Assembly (NCBI GenBank): GCA_944989445.1
Contig: CALYLW010000130.1
Coordinates: 2,384,633-2,448,632, forward strand
Length of the DNA: 64,000 nt
Source of the DNA: Ampullaceana balthica
Taxonomy: Eukaryota; Mollusca; Gastropoda; Lymnaeidae
Direction: 5' to 3'
The notes under the pieces are model-generated. The model had not been told where the DNA came from. It made no database searches and saw only the letters and a program-made list of their open reading frames with translations. Below are positions 10,101 through 21,274 of the stretch, piece after piece (positions within the stretch are counted from its first letter, which is position 1; the number at the start of each line of letters is the position of its first letter). Both the position numbers and the translations under genes were made by a program.

Positions 10101-12509
10101 TGTTTATTTTAGGAACACAACATTTTTGACCATAGGCAACAGGGAATTTAGTGAGAGATCTGCTGCTTCTTATGATCAATCAGCGATTTAAATCTGGGGA
10201 CTGTTTTGGACAAATCAACTCTCATGTCATCCTCTGCATTCAAATTATTCCTTGCCTTGGTTTTAATCATCAAAGATGTGGAGAATCCTGCTTCCCAGAG
10301 ATAGGTTGTGGCAAATGGAAGGAGAGCCAGTACTGCCTTCTTGGCTAGATGTGGGTAGGAATCTAGCTGAGTGCACCAAAATTCAATCAAGGTATTGCAG
10401 CTGAAGGCACTCCTAAGTACTTCTCTGGTTCTCAAATCAATCAGGTCATCTTTAGCAAAGTCACTGTCATCAATGTTGTCCAAGTCACAGAAAAAAGGAA
10501 TGCGAATCCAAAGGTCTTTCCTAGCAATTTCTTGACAGAAATACCCATCAATGGACTTTTGCAATGTTGAAAGGTGCTCTGAAATTTCCCCTTTGATGAT
10601 GTCAGGCAGTGATTCCTCGGTGCTTCCTCCTGAAGCAGATATTACAACTTCATCCAAGAGTGGAAAGTTGGCCAAGTTGGACTTTTCTAGTCATCGTTGG
10701 AGTAGTGGCAGTTTGTTAAGGAAGGCTTGCAATCTCTCAGTAGCATCCATTACAGTCACAAAAGGTCCTTGGAGAGATGTGTTCAATTCTTTCAAGATGG
10801 TGAAGATGTCAGCCAGGTATGCCAAGTAATGAATGAAAATTGGACAGTCAAACTTTTCGGCAAGGTCACTCTCTTATTCTCGCAAGAAAATTGAAAGCTC
10901 CACTCTCAGTTCTACTAACCAAGAAAGTATCCGTCCCCTGGACAACCAGCGCACCTCAGTGTGGTAGAGCAGAACTTCATGCTCAGAGACCACCTCCTGA
11001 CAGAACAACTTGAAGAGGCAGTGGTTCAAGGCATGTGAGCGGATAAAATTTACAACTTGGACTGCAGTAGAAAGAACTGACTTCAAGGTTGGAGGTAGAG
11101 TTTTGCATGCCAAGGCCTGACGATGAAGGATGCAGTGAGTAGTGACAATATCTGGAACTTCTTTCTTTACCAGTGCTGAAAATCCTGACTTATTACCGAG
11201 CATGGAGGGAGCACCAACTGTGCAAATTGAAGAAATTCTTGAAGTCCAGTCAAACTGGTTTTCAGTGAAGAATGCCCTGACTAGCTGCAGCACATCAGCA
11301 GCTTTGGTAGTAGCTAGGAGTGGCTAACAAAGGAGAAATTCCTCCTTCAGCAATCCACTGAGAACATATGTCAGAAATACAAGAATCTGAGTGCATTGTG
11401 CGACATCAGTGGATTCATCCAGTTGCATGCTAGATGGAAAAGGACTGCTTCTCATCTCGCACAAGACTTGAGCCAGAATGTCTGCAGCCATGTCACTAAT
11501 CCTGGAGTGAATAGTGTCATCAAGGCTTCACCAAAGTTCTCCAATGGTGTGGGGCTTCTTGTCCTTTGCAATAAGATATTCAACCTTGTACGATGCCTCC
11601 AGTGGAGGTTTCTGAGAAATGAAAATCCAAGCTTGGGCAAGGTACCTGAGGTAAAAAAGTGAGCTCTCTTCTGCTTGAAGAACTCAACAGTGTCCTTGGA
11701 ATTGGATGGATGGACTTTCTCCAAGTGCTCTCGGAGTCTAACAGGCTTCATGTTGTTTTGTTTTTGTTTTGGTTTCCACATTAACATTAAACACCCTCCA
11801 CACTATTATTAATTGAACATTTTCATGCGGTCGTTAGAAAAGAATTATATTTTGGTGCAGTAATTTGGTGCGCTGCTTTCTAACATTTTTCGCCGTAAAA
11901 AGATATTATATGAGGTCATTGTTTTAGCTCATATTTTAATCTTGGAAAAGGGAACGGTGTAAAAAGAGGATTTGAGGATTGTTAATTATAAAATACTTTG
12001 TATATATTTCAGGAATATTTCGTATTTATCATATAAAGATAAGTTACTTGGGCTTTTGAAAAAGGTGGGCGCCGTAGGCGCCCTAAAAAAAAGTTGGCGC
12101 CGCAGCACAACCTAGTATATTATATTTTCGGAGACAAAATGACTAGTTTTCCATGAGTCTTACAATAGTAACAGTAAACATAATGACTAATAATAATATT
12201 ACTCTATTGTTACAATAGTTCCAGTAAACATTATTACTAATACTCAATCAGTCTTACAATAGTTCCAGTAAACATAATGACTAATATTCCCTCAGTTACT
12301 ATAGTCCAGGTAAACATAATGACTAATATTCCCTCAGTTACTATAGTCCAGGTAAACATAATAACTAATATTCCATCAGTTACAATAGTCCCAGTAAACA
12401 TAATGACTAATATTCCATCATTGTTTTGTCACCAGGGGTCAGGTCGGTGTACGGGCCTTACATCCAGACAGCCAACAACAATGCAGGAAGTACAGACGGC
12501 GAAATTTAA
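1629..12509 (+). CDS. Unrecognised protein, last six exons of a spliced gene
   Basis: Exons inferred from splice sites and matching phases: 1629-1736, 3385-3592 (start could be 3374), 5361-5408 (end could be 5390), 5618-5787, 6607-6746 and 12436-12509. Every junction keeps frame, giving about 248 visible residues and a TAA at 12507-12509, with AATAAA overlapping the stop. I do not recognise the family. Visible traits: CPC and a His triplet (YHHHP) at the start of the first exon; NET and NVT glycosylation-type sites, which would fit an extracellular or lumenal protein; a Gly/Ala-rich stretch (AAGGFGGAANAV) followed by a Trp-rich one (NLWWYKDGFF); an acidic DEEE patch; and a short hydrophilic C-terminus. 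No membrane segment is seen. Upstream exons are missing. The last intron is 5.7 kb, carries a hAT element and a dead hAT transposase, and is bounded at both ends by minisatellites. The exon chain rests on phase and splice consensus only. Confidence 0.65.
1862..2346. repeat. 53-bp minisatellite, 9 copies, two alternating variants
   Basis: Unit contains ACATGTAGCTTTGGCCTATA. Two unit types differ at TTCTGTCGTAGACCAC versus TTCTATCGTAGACAAC, and run roughly A-B-A-B-A-A-B-A-B, so a 106-bp higher-order unit has been amplified. It lies inside an intron of the 1629-12509 gene. Confidence 0.92.
3610..3826. repeat. 17-bp minisatellite, about 12 copies
   Basis: Unit AGCTCAGTCTGAAATTT with substitutions. 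It starts about 20 bases after the donor at 3593, in the same intron. Confidence 0.9.
4098..4165 (-). mobile_element. LINE/SINE 3' tail fragment
   Basis: The order TATCG, CTGTTACAGGCGC, CTTTCTATAC and TTGCGTCCTAC matches the reverse complement of the tail shared by the SINEs at 52971 and 54957 and the LINE end at 52769. Only the tail is left. Confidence 0.6.
4424..5075. mobile_element. Degenerate copies of the TA-flanked MITE family
   Basis: AATCCTTTATATTAACTCG near 4428 and TATATAAAGGATTTA near 5037 resemble the ends of the better copies at 27039 and 31816. Internal shared words include GAGCTGAAATTTTGCAGG and CAAAATTTCACATCGATCG. A short TATCTCTATG tandem sits at 4635-4672. It is probably two overlapping old copies. 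Confidence 0.55.
6728..6960. repeat. 27-bp minisatellite that repeats the exon end and splice donor
   Basis: Unit TACATAGATTTACACAGATG plus TAAGTAT, about 7-8 copies. The first copy spans the end of exon 6607-6746 and its GTAAGT donor, so later copies carry extra donor-like sites. Since 27 is a multiple of three, the exon frame stays open through about six copies, adding nine-residue blocks containing YIDLHR. Confidence 0.9.
7071..7150. repeat. (TA)n microsatellite
   Basis: About 40 uninterrupted TA dinucleotides, in the last intron of the 1629-12509 gene. Confidence 0.98.
7293..7392. mobile_element. hAT-type MITE, 100 bp
   Basis: Ends CAGGGGTTCTCAAACTC and GAGTTTGAGACCCCTG are inverted repeats with one indel. 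Flanking octamers AACTAGAA and TATTAGAC match at five of eight places, as expected for an old 8-bp target duplication. No coding capacity. Confidence 0.75.
8610..9973. mobile_element. Non-autonomous hAT-type element, 1.36 kb
   Basis: Starts TAAGGGACAGCC and ends GGCTGATCCCTA (imperfect inverted ends). It is flanked by exact octamers ACAATGAT at 8602-8609 and 9974-9981. Subterminal repeats of CCGGATTCGGCAAATA occur at both ends. The interior is AT-rich with no open frame. A 138-bp relative with its own exact 8-bp duplication lies at 39804. Confidence 0.88.
10002..11790 (-). pseudogene. Decayed hAT transposase (ZBED5/SCAND3-like)
   Basis: Read on the minus strand, frames at 11787-11452, 11293-10874 and 10675-10148 give successive parts of a hAT transposase: the end of a BED-like finger (EHLEKVHPSNSKD), a middle region (ILHRQALACKTLP, EVRWLSRGRIL) and the C-terminal dimerisation region (LLPFATTYLWEAGFS). 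Frames change several times and stops intervene, so it is dead. One inverted-repeat end, CAGTGGTTCCTAACC, lies at 10002; I could not find the matching other end near 11.8 kb. It lies in the last intron of the 1629-12509 gene, antisense to it. Confidence 0.85.
12150..12425. repeat. 42-bp minisatellite ending at a splice acceptor
   Basis: About six copies of a unit containing GTAAACATAATGACTAATAT. The last copy runs to within about 12 bases of the CAG acceptor at 12433-12435. TGACTAAT in each unit resembles a branch-point sequence. Confidence 0.85.
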
Positions 12510-12514
12510 ATAAA
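12509..12514 (+). promoter_or_regulatory. Poly(A) signal AATAAA
   Basis: Overlaps the TAA of the last exon of the 1629-12509 gene. A second AATAAA follows near 12525. The 3' UTR is therefore likely very short. Confidence 0.6.
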
Positions 12515-12589
12515 ATACACCAGAAAATAAACATCACATAATTATGTTCAGATCTCATAATATCTTTTAATTCTTAACCACGACTGGAC

Positions 12590-12830
12590 ATTTGTAGCCT
12601 TTGCCTGATATTTGTTACCCTTGACCTGACATTAGTAAATCTTACACCTTACACATTTTAACCTTGACCTGACAGTTGTAACCCTTTACCTGATATTGTT
12701 AACCTTGACCTGTCATTAGTTACCCTTAACCGGACATTAGTTAACCTTGACCGGATATTTGTTACCCTTGACCTGACATTTGTTACCAATGAACACTTAT
12801 CTGTTACCTTGGCCTTGAGATTTAACCCAG
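12590..12830. repeat. Degenerate 20-24-bp minisatellite
   Basis: About ten loosely matching copies of CCTTGACCTGACATTTGTTA. A related array lies at 21405-21600 in another intergenic region, so the unit may come from a dispersed element. Confidence 0.75.
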
Positions 12831-13715
12831 GTCAACATATATCTAAGAGCTAAGATAAGAGGTCGTATTATAAAAACTGTTATTGTTGTTGTTTTTTTGT
12901 TTAGGTGAAGTTTGAATGCGGCAAATCTCTAACAAATCTTAGTCGATGTCAAATATAAGCCTTAATTTCACTGTGGTATTAAAAACTTCATTTTTTTTTA
13001 CTTTCGTGTAAAAATTTTATTCATTAATTGTAATTTGTAAACTAAAGACTAACTGGATATCTCTGCTGACTCCCAAACCTGCCTCTCAGATTTCAGAATA
13101 ATGTCACAAAATTTAATGGATACAAAGTATTTTTAGACACTAGATTCGCATTTCCACATAGAAAACAAGTTTTTAAAGGAGAGCCCAAGTCTGACCGACG
13201 CTTACCTCATAATATGTCCACATAGATCTACATTATGTCTATCCTCTCTGGTTGGCCCGTACTTAAACCTTGAACAATACAATAAAACATGAATGGTAAA
13301 CAACATGTGTGTTATTGTTTTGATTTGCACACAACATAATAAAATGGGATATGTTTATGAATCTGAAACTATCTGTTGTCTTATGTTTAATTGCTAAGCA
13401 TGGAAGACAATTATGTGACACAATATACATTTTTAATGGAAAAAATTCGTGTTACAGTTTTGACCACAACATATATGTCGTATTATAGCTATGAACTGAA
13501 CATCGCATATATTTTCAGCTATGTTTGAACAAGTAATGACACTTAGACCAGTTCTTAGATACAGCCTGGTATTTAATCATTTGAAATGAAAACAAAATGA
13601 ATCATTAAATAAGTACTAATATTACCAAATTTTAAAAACACATGAAAAGTGAAAAATCAGATCATAACTTAACGTAGACGACTCTCTTTTTAAAAAAACA
13701 TAATTTTAGTGCTAA

Positions 13716-13973
13716 GGGGCCGTCCATAAAGTACATCACGCTCCAGAGGGTGGAGGGGTGTAAGAAAGTGTGACAGTTTGTGACAGGGGGGAGGGCCATG
13801 TGTGACGTCACGGTGTTTTTTTTTAATTTTAATTATTTTGTTAATACAAAATATATTTTTGTTAGAAAGTGTGACATACTTTGGGGGGGGGGTTCCAATA
13901 TTTGTGACAGAGAGGAGGGGGGGGGGTAAAAAATGGTAACAAAAATAGCGTGACGTACTTTATGGACGGCCTC
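13716..13973. mobile_element. Harbinger-like MITE, 258 bp
   Basis: Ends GGGGCCGTCCATAAAGTAC and GTACTTTATGGACGGCCTC form a near-perfect inverted repeat. TAA stands on both sides, a 3-bp target duplication typical of PIF/Harbinger elements. The interior has long G runs. Relatives occur at 23931, 24456, 35488, 36073 and 56400. Confidence 0.8.
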
Positions 13974-14329
13974 TAATATTGATACTACTTAATGTAGTGC
14001 GATTGTAGATATAAATTATCGTGGGCGTAGATAGCGTAGATGACTCCTTTGTATCAAAATTATTTGTACACTACAACTTAACAGGTTCCTATTACATAGG
14101 ATTTAATTATTTTCATAACGGCTATACAAGTCTAAAGACCTTACATTCCAAGTACTAAGCTTATCACTGCACAAATGTCCCATTGGTGTCAATGCGACGG
14201 CTTCCTCACTGTCGTTCTATTTTAATGGACTTTAGATCCCAGAGCTTGTACTGACTTCTTACTTCACTTGCTTTGGCACGTGAAATATATGCTGTCACCT
14301 GATTCTCTCTGTCAATTTGAAATCTAAGA

Positions 14330-14582
14330 TGTCATATTCTTCTCATTGTGACTGTCAAATCTAAACTGTCAGAGTCTTCTCTCTGTGCATGTGAAATCTA
14401 AACTGTCAGATTCTTCTCTCTGTGCATGTGAAATCTAAACTGTCAGATTCTTCTCTCTGTGCATGTGAAATCTAAACTGTCAGATTCTTCTCTCTGTGCA
14501 TGTGAAATCTAAACTGTCAGATTCTTCTCTCTGTGCATGTGAAATCTAAACTGTCAGATTCTTCTCTCTGTGCATGTGAAAT
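14330..14582. repeat. 37-bp minisatellite, about 7 copies
   Basis: Unit contains CTGTCAGATTCTTCTCTCTG. The inner copies are almost identical. Confidence 0.92.
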
Positions 14583-15149
14583 CCAAGGCATTTACTATTT
14601 GCGCGTTTCAATGTCTTCAGGATCATGATGTTTCTTTGACCTTTGTGTCTAACTAGTTATTAATCAGATTGACTCATTAGTGGTAATTGAGAATTACTAA
14701 TAGGAAAAGCCCTATGTTTTACAATGCTTTAAAATTTCTAAGAGTTGCTCTCAAATATCATGGAGATTATGGTTTTGTAAATATGTTTATGATACATAAT
14801 TATAAATAACTCTAAATGCAGAATTTAATTTTAAACTCTTGCATTATTTTTCATTCTCTAAATCACCAATATTATATATACAGAAATCAAAAGAAATATT
14901 TATATTTATTTGATTTTTAATGTTATTAATAAAATTGATATTTTTTCATTTATTTGAAAAAATTAATTATAATGCATATCAGAAAACGAAAAATAATGTC
15001 TGATAAAAGAAAGAAAGATATTTGAATAATATGATTAAAAAACAATAACATTTTCTATGAAACAACTGAAATTTGCGTGAAATCATGATAAGAACACATT
15101 GTTTTAAATGCTACAATAAATCAAGTAAGTTATTTTTCACGTGTCCCAA

Positions 15150-18100
15150 TCAGATTTCTGCATCACTGCTGTTAAATGTCATTAAATTTTGATCGGTTAC
15201 ATTTAAAGTTCCCCACAGGCAAACGTTCTGGCAGTTTTCCATATTGATCGATATATGAGCATTTTGAGAAATTCCTCTACTGTAGTGTATGTGGACATTA
15301 TTACACGACTTGATTTCTGTTGTATCTGTACCGTCAATGTTCGTAACTGCATTATTAGGACCGCCGTTATCTTTAGATTTTAAACCTTTATCAAGAGAAA
15401 ACTTTATTGAATCGGTCGCAATGGGGGGCCCACCTGTGTTTGTTAGCAAGGCACGCGTCATTCGTGATGTTGCTACTTTATCGGTTGAGGGTGTGCTGGT
15501 TCCTAATTGTGTCCTAGTTGAGAATGTACCTGTGTCTATTGTTGGTCCAGGTGATGATGTACCTGTGTCTATTGTTGGTCCAGGTGATGATGTACCTGTG
15601 TCTATTGTTGGTCCAGGTGATGATGTACCTGTGTCTATTGTTGGTCCAGGTGATGATGTACCTGTGTCTATTGTTGGTCCAGGTGATGATGTACCTGTGT
15701 CTATTGTTGGTCCAGGTGATGATGTACCTGTGTCTATTGTTGGTCCAGGTGATGATGTACCTGTGTCTATTGTTGGTCCAGGTGATGATGTACCTGTGTC
15801 TACTGATGGCCAAGGTGATGATTTACCTGTGTCCACGGATATCCCAAGTAATGATGTACCTGCGTCTACTAATGGCCAAGGTGGTGATTTAACTGTGTCC
15901 ACTGATGGCCAAGGTGATGATGTACCTGTGTCCACTGATGGTCCATATGATGATGTACATGTGTCCACTGATGGTCCATATGATGATGTAACTGTGTCTA
16001 CTGATGGCCCAGGTGATGATGTACCTGTGCCCACTGATGGCCAAGGTGATGATGTACATGTGTCCACTGATGGTCCATATGATGATGTTACTGTGTCTAC
16101 TGATGGCCCAGGTAATGATGTACCTGTGTCTACTGATGCCCCAGGTGATGATGTACCTGTGTCTACTGATGGCCAAGGTGATGATGTACCTGTGTCCACT
16201 GATGGCCAAGGTGATGATGTACATGTGTCCACTGATGGTCCATATGATGATGTTACTGTGTCTACTGATGGCCCAGGTAATGATGTACCTGTGTCTACTG
16301 ATGGCCCAGGTGATGATGTACCTGTGTCTACTGATGGCCCAGGTAATGATTTACCTGTGTCTACTGATGCCCCAGGTGATGATGTACCTGTGTCTAATGA
16401 TGCCCCAGGTGATGATGTACCTGTGTCTACTGATGGCCCAGGTAATGATGTACCTGTGTCTACTGATGGCCCAGGTAATGATGTACCTGTGTCTTCTGAT
16501 GCCCCAGGTGATGATGTACCTGTGTCTAATGATGCCCCAGGTGATGATGTACCTGTGTCTACTGATGGCCCAGGTAATGATGTACCTGTGTCTACTGATG
16601 CCCCAGGTGATGATGTACCTGTGTCTACTGATGGCCCAGGTGATGATGTACATGTGTCTACTGATGGCCAAGGTGGTGATTTAACTGTGTCCACTGATGG
16701 CCAAGGTGATGATGTACCTGTGTCTACTGATGGCCCAGGTGATGATGTACCTGTGTCTACTGATGGCCCAGGTGATGATGTACATGTGTCTACAGATGGC
16801 CCAAATGATGATGTACCTGTGTCTACTGATGGCCCAGGTGATGATGTACATGTGTCTACAGATGGCCCAGGTGATGATGTACCTGTGTCTACTGATGGCC
16901 CAGGTGATGATGTACATGTGTCTACAGATGGCCCAGGTGATGATGTACCTGTGTCTACTGATGGCCCAGGTAATGATGTACCTGTGTCTACTGATTGCCC
17001 AGGTGATGATGTACCTTTGTCTACTGATGGCCCATGTGATGATGTACCTGTGTCTACTGATGGCCCAGGTAATGATGTACCTGTGTCTACTGATGGCCCA
17101 GGTGATGATGTACATGTGTCTACAGATGGCCCAGGTGATGATGTACCTGTGTCTACTGATGGCCCAGGTGATGATGTACATGTGTCTACAGATGGCCCAG
17201 GTGATGATGTACCTGTGTCTACTGATGGCCCAGGTGATGATGTACATGTGTCTACAGATGGCCCAGGTGATGATGTACCTGTGTCTACTGATGGCCCAGG
17301 TGATGATGTAATCATGTCTATAGATGGTCCATGTGATGTTGTACCTGTGTCTACTGATGGCCCATGTGATGATGTACATGTGTCTAATGATGGCCCAGGT
17401 GATGATGTAATCATGTCTATAGATGGTCCATGTGATGTTGTACCTGTGTCTACTGATTGTCGATGTGAAGAATTACCTGTTATTGATGGTACATTTTGCA
17501 GTGTTTTGTTATATATTGATTCTCCTGATGTGCTATGTACACGTGCCTCAATATTACCATATGCATCTATTAACATATCTTTCTCTGGATTTGACGACAT
17601 TAGCTCTCCTTGCATGTTTTCAGAGGAAAATGATAAAGTGATATCTTTTCTTTTAGCAGTTTTCAACAGCGCTATGGCGTCTGGGCTTGGTGTCATCTTT
17701 GCCAAGTCCAAGGGAGTTCTTCCATATGAGTCTTTCAAGCTAACACAGGCACCAGATTGCAACAAAACTCTCAAAGTTTCAATGTTATTTCCCATAGCGC
17801 TGTAGTGTAATGCTGTTTTATTTGAATTATCTCTGGCGTCTCTGTCGGCGCCATGATGAATGAGCGCTTGAACAATGTCGGAGAAACCTTTAATGGCGCT
17901 GAGATGTAAGGCAGTCTTGCCAGTCTTTTCCCTCAAACTAACTGATGCTTTGTTAAGTAACAAAGACGAGACGTGTGACCGTTTTCAGCACTGTAATGTA
18001 AAGCTGTTTTTCCAAATTTATCCGTTTTATCAACGCTGGACTTAGACTGCAGCAGTTGCTGAACCACTTCCTTGCAACCTTTCATAGCACCGTAATGCAA

Positions 18101-18968
18101 TGCTGTCCGACCAAATTTATCTTTGAAGTCCAGATAATCAGCTTTTTTAATCAGCAGCCTCACATCATCAATGTGGCCCAACTCAGAGCTGTAATGCAAA
18201 GCTGTTTTGCCAACAGAGTCTTGAATATGAGCGGAACTGCCCGCTTGCAAGAGTTCTTCAACAATGAGTAGATTTGTGTCATCTGCGTTAGTTTTATCAA
18301 CTGCGTAATGTAGTGCAGTCTTCCTGTAGCGATCTTGCGTATTCACATGGGCACCAGCTTGTATTAGCAAATGGACCACATCCAAATGACCATTCTCAGC
18401 GGCGTAGTGGAGGGGTGTCTTTCTAAACCAAAACACTGTTTGGTTAACTTTTGCCCCATGTTGTATTAGCGTTTCAACAACATCAGTCTTACCAAACTCT
18501 GCACTGAAATGTAAAGCTGTTTTCCCCCATTTATAAACTCCTTTATTTACATCTAGTCCAGCTTTGATGAAAATTTCAACCATCTTTTTTTGACCGGCCT
18601 GTGCGCTGTAGTGTAAAGCTGTTTTTCCTTTTATGTCACTATTGTCCTTAGCAACGTGTTTTTTTTACGCTGTCTTCAATAATAGATTCAGGATCGCTGA
18701 TGGCCAGGTAGTGAAGAGACGATTTCAATGAAATAATATCGAAGAGAGTCCAAGGAAATTTAATATTTATTTGCATTGACAATTTTACAGCGTAAACAAA
18801 GAAGCCAATTGAAAAAATTTCCAAAATAAAAATGAAAGCTTTTGAATTTTCCATTCCATACTGCAATAAAATTTCACATAACATTCCCAGTCCAATAGAA
18901 GAATGTACGCTGTCGCCTTTGTATATAAATGTCGTGCTTGCCGACAGCGATGGTTGAAATTTATCCAT
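15150..18968 (-). CDS. Ankyrin-repeat protein with long Ser/Thr/Pro tandem-repeat region, frame broken twice
   Basis: Starts at ATG 18968 (good context, AGCATGG) and stops at 15150. In order: a hydrophobic segment (IFILEIFSIGFFVYAV), a possible membrane anchor; about ten ankyrin repeats with KTALHYSAENGH-type cores; a linker; about 58 copies of an 11-residue repeat (GPSVDTGTSSP and variants, the last eight being GPTIDTGTSSP); and a roughly 110-residue C-terminal part. No intron is needed. The frame breaks at a run of eight A (18659-18666 on the plus strand as T) and again near 17955-17975 inside an ankyrin repeat (one base lost or two gained). Coding quality is good on both sides of each break, so these may be assembly errors or recent damage. 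Ankyrin repeats bind proteins; the repeat region would be disordered and mucin-like. The function is unknown. The C-terminus shares a motif with the ankyrin gene at 22428-26321. Confidence 0.85.
15526..17460. repeat. 33-bp coding minisatellite, about 58 copies
   Basis: Unit GGTGATGATGTACCTGTGTC plus 13 bases on the plus strand. It encodes an 11-residue repeat on the minus strand. The eight units at 15526-15790 are almost identical, showing recent expansion at that edge. Because the unit is a multiple of three, at least four of the six frames stay open for hundreds of bases. Confidence 0.97.
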
Positions 18969-19312
18969 GCTATTTTCTTTCAAGTTAAATTTGATCGCTT
19001 AACTGTATATAATTTATGGATACGCATCACCAGCTGCTTGTAATCTGGCTGGACAAAGGGGGACAGAAGAATATTTATTTAGTGTAAACATAAAATCCAT
19101 CTCAACTGAATATGAACAAAAGCAAGTATACAGCGAAGCAAGTAAATCAATCAATACAGAAACAGCAACTAAATTTACCAATACAAAGGGGAGAGACAAA
19201 AAAAACAAAAAGAACTTTTTTTTTCAAAAAGAATGCAAGAAATCAAATTATATTTTTATTCTTTATCCCATCGTGGGGAAGCACTTATATAGTATATTAT
19301 AATAAATTATAT
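18969..19312. other. Upstream region of the first ankyrin gene, no gene seen
   Basis: AT-rich. No TATA box or other promoter element can be assigned with confidence. Confidence 0.4.
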
Positions 19313-19616
19313 TATACTAGATACGCCCCTCGGCGTAGCATACGCTCATGGATAGTGCAAAGGAAGGGGAGAAAGTACGGACACGGACTAAAGCACGAAG
19401 AAATCTAAACAACTCGAGTGAACGTCGGTTGGGGGTCCACCGACGCATTGTTGTTCTCGAGACGTTGGCACTGCGGTTTTCTACCTGCCCACAACGTTAA
19501 CTCGCGTTGTTCCCATTTCTTCGCCCTGCTGTTTGTGTCCGTTCTTTCCCGCCTTTCTTTACACTATCAATGAGCAAGTCTGCGGCGGATGCTACGCCGT
19601 GGGTCGTATCTAGTTG
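19313..19616. mobile_element. TIR element with CTAGATACG ends, 304 bp
   Basis: ACTAGATACGCCCCTCGGCG on the left mirrors CGCCGTGGGTCGTATCTAGT on the right, with further pairing inside (GTAGCATACGC, GCGGATGCTAC). AATTATAT stands at 19305-19312 and 19617-19624, an 8-bp (possibly 9-bp) target duplication. Half of a related copy lies at 59957. Ends and duplication would fit hAT or Mutator; the superfamily is not settled. Confidence 0.75.
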
Positions 19617-20486
19617 AATTATATAAGGCCCATCAAATAGTTTTTGTCGCCTGCCGAGACATTTAGAAAAAACGCCGCGAACAGAAAGAGATTCTTCGTT
19701 TCAATGTACCTTTACTGACCACTTCATCATGATCATCAAATTGATTGAAGATTTAAATATTTTACTCAATTTTTAATTACTTTTAAAGGAGTTATATTAT
19801 ATTGATTGATTTTATTTAACACTATTTTATATATCAATAGTACCCAAAATTTGCATTTTAAGTAGGAGGTTAAAGCGGTTTACAATTGTTTTTCTTTTTT
19901 TTTAATTATTCTTTTTTTTCTTCTTTTTTGTTGTTGTTGTTCTCTGAATTGCTTTAACAACTTTTCCTTCCCTACCTTAGTGACTTGTTACTAAGATCTA
20001 GCCCGTTTTTCTTACCGTTGCCAAAGATAGCAATGCTTTAAGCAGTAAGTATCCGATGACGTAGATCGGTTGAAAGTCCACAAATGGCAACAGTCGCTAG
20101 TAGTATTAGTAGGTATTGAACAATTGAGAATAAATATTACTTTAACCTTAACCTCAGGCATTCAAAGTCTGTGTCATATCGGGATTTCCCTATTTGCATA
20201 TAGCCCAAATTTTGCCACGTATCTTCTATTATATAACGCACCTAGGCGAATAATATGATAGAAGATTAGCCTTTTATTTTTTATTTTTTATATTTTTTTA
20301 GATCTGTTTTTTATGTATTTTGATTGGTATGAAATGAAAATGAGTCCATGCACATTGCAGGTACTAACTTGTGGCGAACCTTTGTTATTCTGACAGAACA
20401 GCTAGAGAAAAACAAGCGTTATTAAAGGAGAAAAACCACACTGATGGGCATCATTTAAATTCATTATGCTTTGTAATAATCTATAC

Positions 20487-20693
20487 AAGGGGTGGCCTGA
20501 CCTGTGGTAACTGAGAGCCATTTTAAATATAAACAATATGTTGAGAGCCGCATTAAAGCTCTATGGGTCCTAAAAAGGGATTGGAAATCTTCCAGTAATC
20601 CTTGTAATATATGTTTCATCGATTGTAAGTGAGCCGCAATGTGAACACGGAAGAGCCGCATGCGGCTCGCGAGCCGCGGTTTGGCCACCGTTG
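20487..20693. mobile_element. hAT-type MITE, 207 bp
   Basis: AAGGGGTGGCCTGACC at the left mirrors GGTTTGGCCACCGTTG at the right. Exact octamers ATCTATAC flank it (20479-20486 and 20694-20701). The interior repeats GAGCCGCA and contains the palindrome-like AGCCGCATGCGGCT. Confidence 0.9.
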
Positions 20694-20701
20694 ATCTATA
20701 C

Positions 20702-21274
20702 TCTCTCGATTTCCTCTTATATTTCATTTATGAAGAAAATGGTTGCTGTCTTTGTGTTTAAAGGAAAGATAAAAAGATAAGAGTCAAGAACAATATAATT
20801 TTTTTTTAATGTGTGTTCCTACCCCGTAGTAAAGTGCGGATATTGCGATCGTATGTAATACCCTTTTTCGAAATACAACTACCGTGACCGTTATTTCTTA
20901 CTACATTTTAGGTAAAAATCATTTGTCACAATCTACATAATCTTACAGATTTATTTATAGAAACACTAACCTAATTTTGGTTTAAGCTAAAATATATGTT
21001 TCCTGCTATAAAGGTTTTGGGTTAAAATCACATAATTTAAACATAACATGAGACCATAACATAACCATTATATTGACTTTATTGAACATTTCAATGAAGG
21101 TTCTTCTCTAACCTGTTACATCTTTGATAATTAACTTTTAATATCTTGAATGCTATATTGAAAAAATTAAGTTCACCATTCGTTCTGTTTCAAATAATGT
21201 CAATAAGAATTGTGTGATTTTTGCAACAGAGATTGCTGTTGGACATGAAACAAAAAATATCCTTTGCACTTGGC
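20702..21274. other. Intergenic, nothing recognised
   Basis: AT-rich sequence with no exon, element end or tandem repeat that could be supported. Confidence 0.4.

Noticed and set aside
15518..17379. Several further open frames on both strands within the array
   Set aside because: Shadows of the same minisatellite.
15289..17805. 838-codon open frame on the plus strand across the 33-bp array
   Set aside because: It exists because the repeat is open in most frames; its non-repeat ends have no ankyrin or other domain, while the minus frame continues directly from ankyrin repeats.
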